A stretch of DNA of 5,724 nt, taken from positions 1-5,724 of the forward strand of contig JAGQRC010000276.1 of the NCBI GenBank assembly GCA_020425835.1. Reading direction: 5' to 3'. Positions 1 to 5,372 of this stretch are shown piece by piece (positions within the stretch are counted from its first letter, which is position 1; every line of letters starts with the position of its first letter). The stretch is from Planctomycetota bacterium (GTDB lineage Bacteria > Planctomycetota > UBA8108 > UBA1146 > JAJFFE01). The translations under genes were made by a program, and so were the position numbers. The notes beneath the pieces were generated by a model. It worked only from the letters and a program-made list of their open reading frames with translations, ran no database searches and had not been told where the DNA came from.

Positions 1-582
1 ATCCTGATGCCGAAGGGCGAGCGCGTGCCGGTCGGCCAGGATCAGAAGCAGCACGTCGAGGTCGCCCGCGACATCGCGCAGAAGTTCAACAACACCTACA
101 CGGAGGTGTTTCCGCTGCCGGATCCGCTGATCCCCGAAAGAGCCGCGAAGGTTCCCGGGATCGACGGCGAGAAGATGAGCAAGTCGTATGGGAACGCCAT
201 CCTGGTCTTCGACGGCGAAAAGAAGATCAAGAAGACGATCGGGCGCATCGTGACCGATTCGCTCGAAGTGGACGATCCGAAGGAGCCCGATGGCAACCTG
301 ATCTTCGAGCTCTACCGTCTGGTCGCGGATGACACCCGCGTCGCGGAGATGGCGGATCGCTACCGGGCCGGCGGGTACGGTTACGGGCACGCCAAGATGG
401 CGCTCTTCGAGGCCTTCATGGACTACTTCGGACCGTTCCGCGCGCGACGGACGGAGCTCGAGACGAGGCCCGACGACGTCGAAGACATCCTGATCGAGGG
501 GGCCCGGAAAGCACGCGAGACCGCGGCCGCGACCCTCGAAGAGGTGCGCACGGCGACCGGTCTCGCGGCTCGCATGAGCTGA
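1..582 (+). CDS. trpS: Tryptophanyl-tRNA synthetase, C-terminal part (5' truncated by window edge)
   Basis: Class I aminoacyl-tRNA synthetase that charges tRNA-Trp with tryptophan in the cytoplasm. The reading frame is open from base 1, so the gene starts upstream; a family member is usually about 330-350 residues and only about 193 are here. The visible part begins in the Rossmann catalytic domain with the conserved PVGQDQKQHVE stretch (bases 28-60), which in this family helps form the active site. The class I signature KMSKS follows at bases 172-186, within DGEKMSKSYGN, and holds the ATP phosphates. The rest is the helical C-terminal anticodon-recognition region, ending ATGLAARMS. The internal ATG at base 7 is not the real start because it falls inside the catalytic fold. 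The HIGH motif and N-terminal half are outside the window. The stop TGA (580-582) lies in a hairpin shared with the convergent glyA gene. Family assignment is secure. Confidence 0.96.
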   Translation: MLMPKGERVPVGQDQKQHVEVARDIAQKFNNTYTEVFPLPDPLIPERAAKVPGIDGEKMSKSYGNAILVFDGEKKIKKTIGRIVTDSLEVDDPKEPDGNLIFELYRLVADDTRVAEMADRYRAGGYGYGHAKMALFEAFMDYFGPFRARRTELETRPDDVEDILIEGARKARETAAATLEEVRTATGLAARMS

Positions 583-600
583 AGCGGCGTTTCGCTTCAG
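579..600. terminator. Convergent hairpin holding both the trpS and glyA stop codons
   Basis: Perfect 8-bp inverted repeat: CTGAAGCG (579-586), six-base loop GCGTTT, CGCTTCAG (593-600). The trpS stop TGA (580-582) sits in the left arm and the glyA stop (TGA on the minus strand, 597-599) at the mirror position in the right arm. A hairpin exactly between two convergent genes suggests a bidirectional transcription stop. However, neither strand has a run of T after the stem, so it is not a textbook intrinsic terminator. It could instead protect mRNA 3' ends. Structure is seen; function is inferred. Confidence 0.4.
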
Positions 601-1832
601 ATCCTCGTCGGGAAGCCGGCGCAGAGGTCTCGCACCTGTCCACCGATCTCCGTCGTCAGTGATTCGTTCGCCGGGTCCTTCAGGATCCGGGCGATCCAGC
701 TCCCGATCTTCTCGATCTCGTCGAGACCCATGCCGCGACTGGTGATCGTCGGCGTCCCGATGCGCAGGCCGCTCGGCTGCCGAGGCGGGTTCGGATCGAA
801 CGGGATCATGTTCATGTTGACCACGATCGACGCGCGCTTGAGCGCATCCTCGGCGACGTCGCCCGTGGTTCCGACGCTACGGAGATCGACGAGCACCATG
901 TGGTTGTCGGTGCCGCCCGACACGAGCCGAATGCCCTCGGCGGCCAGGATCTCACCGAGCCGCTGCGCGTTGGCGACGAGGGCGCGCGAGTACGCCTTGA
1001 ACGCGTCACCCATCGCTTCCTTGAAGCAGACGGCACGCGCGGCCACGAGGTGCATCAGCGGACCGCCCTGGTTGCCCGGGAAGACCGCGCTGTCGACCTT
1101 CTCCGCGTACTCCTTCTTCGAGAGGATCATCCCGCAGCGCGGCCCGCGCAGGGTCTTGTGCGTCGTGGTGGTGACGAGGTCGGCGTGCGGGATCGGGCTC
1201 GGATGGACATCCGCCGCGACCAGCCCCGCGATGTGCGCCATGTCGACCATCAGTCTGGCGTCCACCTCACGCGCGATCTCCGCGAACCCCGGAAAGTCGA
1301 TGATTCGCGGATAGGCGCTGGCTCCCGCGACGATCAGCTTCGGCTGATGCTCTCGGGCGAGCTTGCGGACGAGGTCGAGGTCGATGCGCTCGCTCTCGGC
1401 GTCGAGCGTGTAGTGTTGGAAGTCGTAGAACTTGCCGGTCGCGCTCACCTTCGACCCGTGGGAGAGGTGACCCCCGTGGGCGAGGTCCATCGCCAGGACG
1501 CGATCGCCGGGCTTGAGGAGCGCGGCGTAGGCGCCGAGATTCGCCTGGGTGCCCGAGTGCGGCTGGACGTTGGCGTGCTCCGCGCCGAAGAGCGCCTTCG
1601 CGCGGTCCCGCGCGATGTCCTCCACCTCGTCGACCACCTCGCAGCCGCCGTAGTATCGCTTGTGCGGATAGCCTTCCGCGTACTTGTTCGTCAGGACCGA
1701 TCCCTGAGCTGCGAGAACCGCGTTGGAGACGATGTTCTCGCTGGCGATCAGGTTGATCTCGGACTTCTGGCGAGCCTCTTCCGCCTCGACCAAGCGAGCG
1801 ATGTCCGGATCTTGTCTCTCGAGAGCTTCCAT
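597..1832 (-). CDS. glyA: Serine hydroxymethyltransferase
   Basis: PLP-dependent cytoplasmic enzyme converting serine and tetrahydrofolate to glycine and 5,10-methylene-tetrahydrofolate, the main source of one-carbon units. The 411-residue product has the usual bacterial length and is complete. Visible landmarks: SENIVS (31-36); [13 protein letters not shown] (51-63), which carries active-site tyrosines; VDMAHIAGL (196-204) with the PLP-contacting Asp197 and His200; [12 protein letters not shown] (221-232) with the Schiff-base lysine K226; and SGLRIGTP (354-361) with Arg357, which binds the substrate carboxylate. No key residue is missing. The ATG start is supported by alignment of the N-terminus with the family and by a GAGGAG Shine-Dalgarno nine bases upstream. 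The gene follows prfB with one base between stop and start, so it is read from the prfB transcript and is probably translationally coupled to it. It ends TGA 14 bases from the convergent trpS stop. Confidence 0.98.
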   Translation of the reverse strand: MEALERQDPDIARLVEAEEARQKSEINLIASENIVSNAVLAAQGSVLTNKYAEGYPHKRYYGGCEVVDEVEDIARDRAKALFGAEHANVQPHSGTQANLGAYAALLKPGDRVLAMDLAHGGHLSHGSKVSATGKFYDFQHYTLDAESERIDLDLVRKLAREHQPKLIVAGASAYPRIIDFPGFAEIAREVDARLMVDMAHIAGLVAADVHPSPIPHADLVTTTTHKTLRGPRCGMILSKKEYAEKVDSAVFPGNQGGPLMHLVAARAVCFKEAMGDAFKAYSRALVANAQRLGEILAAEGIRLVSGGTDNHMVLVDLRSVGTTGDVAEDALKRASIVVNMNMIPFDPNPPRQPSGLRIGTPTITSRGMGLDEIEKIGSWIARILKDPANESLTTEIGGQVRDLCAGFPTRI

Positions 1833-1833
1833 C

Positions 1834-2937
1834 CTAGTTGTCTCCTCGGGTCTTCCAGCGCAGGTACGCTTCGATGAACAGGGTCAGCGCGCCGTCCAGG
1901 GTCTGGTCGACGTTGCCCGTCTCGACCTCGGTCCGATGGTCCTTGACCATCTTGTACGGGTGCAGCACGTAGGAGCGGATCTGGCTCCCGAATGCGATCT
2001 CGCCCTTCTCGCCCGCCATGGACGCGAGTTCCTTGTCGCGCTTCATCTCCTCGTGCTGGATCAGACGGGACTTCAGCTCGCGCATGGCCGCCGCACGGTT
2101 CGAGTGCTGCGACCGCTCGTTCTGGCACTGGACGACGATCCCCGTCGGGAGGTGCGTGATCCGCACCGCCGAGTCGGTCGTGTTGACGTGCTGGCCGCCG
2201 GCCCCCGACGCGCGGTACGTGTCGACTCGGAGGTCGGACTCGTTGATCTCGAGATCGATGTCCTCGACCTCCGGCGTGATGTCGACGGAGACGAACGAGG
2301 TGTGGCGTCGGCTCTTGGCGTCGAAGGGCGAGATGCGAACGAGGCGGTGGACGCCGCGCTCGGACTGCAGGTACCCGAACGCGTACGGGCCCTGCAGATG
2401 GATGGTGCACTTCTTCGTGCCCGTTTCCTCGCCCGGGTTGTCGTCGAGAATGCTCGCCTTGTAGCGGTGTCGTTCTGCCCAGCGCAGGTACATCCGCTTG
2501 AGCATCTCCGCCCAGTCGCAGCTCTCGGTGCCCCCGGCTCCGGCGTTGATCTCCAGGTAGCAGTTCCCCGGATCGAAGCGCCCGTTGAGCAGCGTGCGGA
2601 GCTCGAGCGCCTCGGCCTGTTTGAGGAGCTTGCGGGTCTCGGCGTCGGCCTCGGACAGGACGGACGCGTCGTCCTCCTCGAGCGCCAACTCGAGCAGGGT
2701 CCGGGTGTCGTTGAGCGCATCGTCCAGGTCTTGGATCGCGTCGACGAAACCCTTGTGGGTCTTGAGCTCCTGGATGACCTTGTTGGCCGCCTCCTGGTCG
2801 CCCCAGAAGCCCTCTGCACACTGGGCCTGTTCGAGCTCCTTCAGTCGAGCGGTTCTCCACTCATAGCGACAGGCGTCTCGGACACGGCCGAGGAGTTCCT
2901 CGATAAGTTCAACGCGATTCTCGGTTTCGGAAGACAT
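1834..2937 (-). CDS. prfB: Peptide chain release factor 2 (single-frame, no programmed frameshift)
   Basis: Class I release factor that recognises UGA and UAA stop codons in the ribosomal A site and triggers peptide release. The 367-residue product has normal RF2 length. The N-terminal helical domain occupies about residues 1-110. The codon-recognition tripeptide SPF (203-205, in [14 protein letters not shown]) identifies it as RF2, not RF1. The peptidyl-transferase motif GGQ (247-249, in [11 protein letters not shown]) is intact; the residue four before it is Ala (A243), the position that is Ala or Thr in E. coli strains. Many bacteria carry an in-frame TGA and +1 shift near codon 25; here the equivalent stretch (RDACRYEW, residues 20-27) is continuous sense, with no CTT-TGA. 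The ATG at 2935-2937 fits the family N-terminus, but only a weak, distant purine tract (AGAGAGG) precedes it. Its own stop is TAG, which RF1 reads. First gene of a prfB-glyA unit. Confidence 0.97.
   Translation of the reverse strand: MSSETENRVELIEELLGRVRDACRYEWRTARLKELEQAQCAEGFWGDQEAANKVIQELKTHKGFVDAIQDLDDALNDTRTLLELALEEDDASVLSEADAETRKLLKQAEALELRTLLNGRFDPGNCYLEINAGAGGTESCDWAEMLKRMYLRWAERHRYKASILDDNPGEETGTKKCTIHLQGPYAFGYLQSERGVHRLVRISPFDAKSRRHTSFVSVDITPEVEDIDLEINESDLRVDTYRASGAGGQHVNTTDSAVRITHLPTGIVVQCQNERSQHSNRAAAMRELKSRLIQHEEMKRDKELASMAGEKGEIAFGSQIRSYVLHPYKMVKDHRTEVETGNVDQTLDGALTLFIEAYLRWKTRGDN
1842..1847 (-). promoter_or_regulatory. glyA ribosome binding site inside the prfB 3' end
   Basis: On the minus strand the sequence GAGGAG lies nine bases before the glyA ATG and within the last sense codons of prfB (those for Arg-Gly-Asp). 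The prfB stop TAG lies between it and the glyA start. Ribosomes finishing prfB would therefore be parked on this site, which favours re-initiation at glyA. Confidence 0.75.
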
Positions 2938-3247
2938 TGGGGGTCCGACGAGGCCTCTCTGCGCGTAGGGTCACGCGGGCGGAGAGCGTAGTCGAAGGGA
3001 GGCGGGCCGTCGAGAGCGCCCGGGACCTCACCGTGGCGTTCCCGAAAGCGAGAGTGCGAACCGTGGGGGACTCCGGGAGGCGGCCTCCGGGGAAACGCGG
3101 ACATGGTCGCAAGGCCGACGGCCGTTCGGTCGACAACCGAGGGGAGGAGAGGGCTCGGTTCTCGGAGTCGGCAGGCCAGTGCGCGGGCGTCCCCGAGCGG
3201 GACGATCTGGCGCGGGCGTTTCTGGCTCTCGCTGGAGATCGGTTCCA
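2938..3247. promoter_or_regulatory. Divergent intergenic region between prfB and the epimerase gene
   Basis: This 310-base gap lies between two divergent starts, so it should contain promoters for both the prfB-glyA unit and the sugar-nucleotide gene. It is very GC-rich, and I see no convincing -35/-10 pair on either strand. It holds small dyads: GGAGGC-G-GCCTCC (3076-3088), TCGGT-CGACA-ACCGA (3126-3140) and the palindrome ACGGCCGT (3118-3125). Their roles are unknown and such short dyads are expected by chance in GC-rich DNA. Open frames across the gap are arginine-rich and match nothing recognisable, so I call no gene here. Confidence 0.35.
3234..3237 (+). promoter_or_regulatory. Ribosome binding site that fixes the epimerase start
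   Basis: GGAG within CTGGAGATC, ten bases before the ATG at 3248. The site supports this ATG over the in-frame GTG at 3179, whose extra 23 residues would precede the first Rossmann strand and have no family counterpart. Confidence 0.55.
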
Positions 3248-4321
3248 ATGCGTCACTTGATCACGGGTGGAGCGGGATTCATCGGCGGCTATCTGGCCGA
3301 GTCCCTCCTCGAGCGGGGCCACGAAGTGCACGTGCTCGACAACCTGTCCACGGGGAGCATGGACAACATCCAGCGACTGCGTCGTCATCCCGGGTTCACC
3401 TACACGATCGACACCATCTTCCACGAGCCGCTGCTCGCCGAGCTCATCGATCAAGCCGATCAGGTCCACCATCTCGCGGCGGCGGTCGGGGTGCAGCTCA
3501 TCATCAAGAGCCCGGTCCGGACGATCGAGACGAACACGCAGGGGACGGAGCTGGTCCTCGAGCACGCGGCGAAGAAGTCGAAGCGTGTCTTCTTCGCCTC
3601 CACGAGCGAGGTCTACGGCAAGTCGCAGGACTTCCCGTTCTCGGAAGAGGGCGATCTGGTCCTCGGTGCGCCGAGCAAGGGGCGTTGGTCGTACGCCTGC
3701 TCGAAGGCGCTCGACGAGTTCCTCTGTCTGGCCTACTGGCACGAGAAGAGTCTGCCGACCACGATCCTCCGTTTGTTCAACACCGTCGGGGCGCGTCAGG
3801 TCGGCCACTACGGGATGGTCTTGCCGACGTTCGTCCGCCAGGCGCTCCGATCGGAGCCGATCACCGTGTTCGGCAACGGCTGTCAGAGCCGCTGTTTCTC
3901 GGCGGTCCAGGACGTCGTCGATTGTTGGATCGCGCTCAGCGAGAACGCGGAGACCGTCGGTCAGATCTACAACATAGGGTCGAGTCACGAGATCACGATC
4001 CTGGGACTCGCTCGACTCGTCAAGGAGGTCACCGGGTCGTCGTCGGAGATCGTCCAGATCCCCTACGACACGGCGTACGAGCAGGGCTTCGAGGACATGC
4101 CGCGACGCGTGCCCGACACGCGCCGACTTCGTCAGACGATCGGCATGGTCCCCGAAACGCCGATCGCTCGGATCGTCGAGTCGGTCGTCGCCCACGAGCG
4201 CGAGCGTCTGGACTCGTCCGCGGCCAAACCCCAGGCGCCGCTGACCCAACGCCGCCGGAAGCTACGCACGGTTCCCGTCGCCCCGCCGACCTCGACATCC
4301 GCACCCGATCCGGTGCGCTGA
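3248..4321 (+). CDS. NAD-dependent nucleotide-sugar epimerase/dehydratase (extended SDR family)
   Basis: Cytoplasmic enzyme of 357 residues acting on a nucleotide sugar, as in capsule, lipopolysaccharide or exopolysaccharide precursor synthesis. The N-terminus gives the first beta strand and dinucleotide loop GGAGFIG (7-13), then VLDN with Asp31, expected to hold the NAD ribose. HHLAAAVG lies at 74-81. The catalytic set is STSEVYG (118-124) with Thr119 and Glu121, and the YxxxK pair Y149/K153 in WSYACSK. RLFNTVGARQ (175-184) and FGNGCQSRCF (208-217) form the sugar-nucleotide site. STSEVYG plus the Arg in QSRCF resemble UDP-glucuronate decarboxylases (UXS/ArnA type), but GDP-mannose dehydratases and uncharacterised relatives share parts of this, so the substrate is left open. 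The fold ends near residue 320; a basic, Pro/Ala/Thr-rich tail with RRRK (335-338) follows. No sugar-pathway partner is visible, and it is divergent from prfB. The ATG is chosen over an upstream in-frame GTG. Confidence 0.9.
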   Translation: MRHLITGGAGFIGGYLAESLLERGHEVHVLDNLSTGSMDNIQRLRRHPGFTYTIDTIFHEPLLAELIDQADQVHHLAAAVGVQLIIKSPVRTIETNTQGTELVLEHAAKKSKRVFFASTSEVYGKSQDFPFSEEGDLVLGAPSKGRWSYACSKALDEFLCLAYWHEKSLPTTILRLFNTVGARQVGHYGMVLPTFVRQALRSEPITVFGNGCQSRCFSAVQDVVDCWIALSENAETVGQIYNIGSSHEITILGLARLVKEVTGSSSEIVQIPYDTAYEQGFEDMPRRVPDTRRLRQTIGMVPETPIARIVESVVAHERERLDSSAAKPQAPLTQRRRKLRTVPVAPPTSTSAPDPVR

Positions 4322-4462
4322 GGGCCCGAGCTCTTCCCTGGCAATCCGGCGACGCGGCGCTACCGTCTTCGGCAGAGGACCGGCGTCGAGATCGACGAGC
4401 GGGAACCCGGTCGTCTCGGGATTCGTCGTCGCCTCGCAAGTCCGACCAGGGAGGGTCTCACC
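4322..4462 (+). other. Intergenic spacer upstream of the DUF547 gene
   Basis: A 141-base spacer between two same-strand genes, long enough for a promoter. It contains a 14-base dyad, CGTCGA-GA-TCGACG (4384-4397), and a weak hairpin, CCCGG/TCGGG (4406-4420, one G-T pair), not followed by T residues. I see neither a clear terminator for the epimerase gene nor a clear promoter, so it is undecided whether the DUF547 gene has its own transcript. Confidence 0.3.
4449..4455 (+). promoter_or_regulatory. Ribosome binding site of the DUF547 gene
   Basis: GGGAGGG lies seven bases before the ATG at 4463. Together with the signal peptide that begins exactly there, it settles the start codon. Confidence 0.65.
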
Positions 4463-5281
4463 ATGCGCATCGTCCGACGCCTCTTTCGACACGAGTCCAC
4501 CTTCGTCGCCCTCGCTTTGACGCTCCTCGGATGTGTCCCATCCGCAGCGATCGAAGAGAGCCGCCCGCTCACGAAGCTCGTGCGAGCCGGGGTGGAGCAA
4601 GGAAAGGGGACCTTCTCCCACGACGACTTCGATGCCATCCTTCGTCAGTACGTTCGGGCGAACGGGAGGGTCGATTACGCGGGTCTCGCGAAGGACCACG
4701 GGAAGCTGAAGGCGTATCTCGATCGACTCGCTACGGCGAAGATCGCCGAGCTCCGGCGGGAGGAGATCTTCGCGCTCCTGATCAACGCCTACAACGCGTA
4801 CACGCTCGACCTGATCGTCCGGAACTACCCGCTGAAGAGCATCAAGGACCTCGACAAACCCTGGGACACCCCGTTCTGCGTCGTCGGCGGTGAGAAGCTC
4901 ACGCTCAACGACATCGAGCACAAGTTCCTCCGGCCCAAGGAACTCTTCGATGACCCGCGCATGCACTTCGCGATCAACTGCGCGTCCGTCGGTTGTCCAC
5001 CTCTGCGCGCGGGCGCCTACACCGGCAAGGAGCTCGGGAAGCAGCTCGATCAGGCGGTGCGCGCCGCGCTCGACCAGGAACGATACCTCAGAGTGCGCGA
5101 CGGGCGCGTCGAGCTGACCAAGATCCTCTCTTGGTTCCGCGACGACTTCGTCAAGAAGTACGGCTCCGTCTCCAAGTTCCTGATCCCGCGCGTCGGCGGT
5201 GAAGCGAAGTCGATCCTCGAGGCGCGAGGAGACGACGCGCTCTCGTACCAGGACTACGACTGGGGGCTGAACTCGGGCTAG
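4463..5281 (+). CDS. DUF547-domain protein, probable exported lipoprotein
   Basis: Complete 272-residue protein of the DUF547 family, whose biochemical function is not established. The N-terminus looks like a signal peptide: basic start MRIVRRLFRH, hydrophobic core TFVALALTLLG (13-23), then Cys24. LLGC resembles a lipobox, though Leu at -2 is off-consensus, so cleavage by signal peptidase II and lipid anchoring are likely but not sure. The domain spans about residues 50-270: VDYAGL (70-75), INAYNAYTL (107-115), the IEHKFLRP block (151-158), FAINCASVGCPPL (169-181) with Cys173 and Cys178, SWFRDDF (223-229), and the typical C-terminal YDWGLN (265-270). The two cysteines and repeated Asn/His positions are family features and may form a disulphide or active site; that is inference. 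The start is supported by GGGAGGG (4449-4455), seven bases before the ATG. The C-terminus is intact, so the insertion sequence downstream did not break it. Confidence 0.9.
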   Translation: MRIVRRLFRHESTFVALALTLLGCVPSAAIEESRPLTKLVRAGVEQGKGTFSHDDFDAILRQYVRANGRVDYAGLAKDHGKLKAYLDRLATAKIAELRREEIFALLINAYNAYTLDLIVRNYPLKSIKDLDKPWDTPFCVVGGEKLTLNDIEHKFLRPKELFDDPRMHFAINCASVGCPPLRAGAYTGKELGKQLDQAVRAALDQERYLRVRDGRVELTKILSWFRDDFVKKYGSVSKFLIPRVGGEAKSILEARGDDALSYQDYDWGLNSG

Positions 5282-5313
5282 ATGGGATGAGAAGGCCAGT
5301 CTCCGGCGGAGTC

Positions 5314-5342
5314 TTCACGTAGAGTGGAGCTCCAAAACTAAG
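5314..5342 (+). promoter_or_regulatory. Weak candidate promoter of the transposase gene
   Basis: TTCACG (5314-5319, four of six matches to TTGACA), a 17-base spacer, then ACTAAG (5337-5342, three of six to TATAAT), in the only A-rich patch of the leader. A transcript from here would begin near 5349 and lack the left arm of the inverted repeat, leaving the ribosome binding site open. The match is poor and may be chance. Confidence 0.2.
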
Positions 5343-5358
5343 ACGGGCTCAGAGGCCC

Positions 5359-5365
5359 AAAGGAG
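5359..5365 (+). promoter_or_regulatory. Ribosome binding site of the transposase, within the inverted repeat
   Basis: AAAGGAG, a strong Shine-Dalgarno seven bases before the ATG at 5373. Its GGAG is the first part of the right repeat arm and would be base-paired in RNA that also carries the left arm. Confidence 0.7.
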
Positions 5366-5372
5366 ACTGGCC

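Larger units (their letters stand above)
5294..5372 (+). repeat. 11-bp perfect inverted repeat enclosing the transposase leader and its ribosome binding site
   Basis: Left arm GGCCAGTCTCC (5294-5304), right arm GGAGACTGGCC (5362-5372), exact complements 57 bases apart. The right arm contains the GGAG of the transposase Shine-Dalgarno and ends at the base before its ATG. The loop holds smaller possible stems: CTCC-GGC-GGAG (5301-5311), the palindrome GGAGCTCC (5326-5333) and GGGC-TCAGAG-GCCC (5345-5358). RNA covering both arms could fold with the start site closed. Whether this controls translation or is part of a bridge RNA is inferred, not shown. Confidence 0.7.

Noticed and set aside
2855..2880. 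Possible programmed frameshift in prfB
   Set aside because: No in-frame TGA, no CTT-TGA slippery site and no need for a frame change: one frame encodes the whole protein.
900..2991. Long plus-strand open frames opposite glyA and prfB
   Set aside because: They are antisense to two well-recognised conserved genes and show low-complexity Arg/Val/Leu-rich translations without known motifs.
3179..3247. 23-residue N-terminal extension of the epimerase from an in-frame GTG
   Set aside because: The Rossmann fold begins directly at the ATG at 3248, which has its own GGAG ten bases upstream; the extension is Arg/Gly-rich and unlike family members.
2937..3260. Plus-strand TTG-initiated open frame filling the prfB-epimerase gap
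   Set aside because: It would start inside the first prfB codon, has no good ribosome binding site or recognisable motif, and overlaps the epimerase start; an open frame of this size is expected at this GC content.
2909..4249. Long minus-strand open frame (446 codons) opposite the epimerase gene
   Set aside because: It is antisense to a clear SDR enzyme; its Arg/Asp-rich composition and lack of any motif are typical of a shadow frame in GC-rich DNA.
4384..4397. Dyad CGTCGA-GA-TCGACG as an operator upstream of the DUF547 gene
   Set aside because: It is only six bases per arm, made of CG/TCGA words that are very common in this sequence; nothing else supports a binding site.
4262..4966. Minus-strand open frame opposite the DUF547 gene
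   Set aside because: It is antisense to conserved DUF547 motifs and has no recognisable features.
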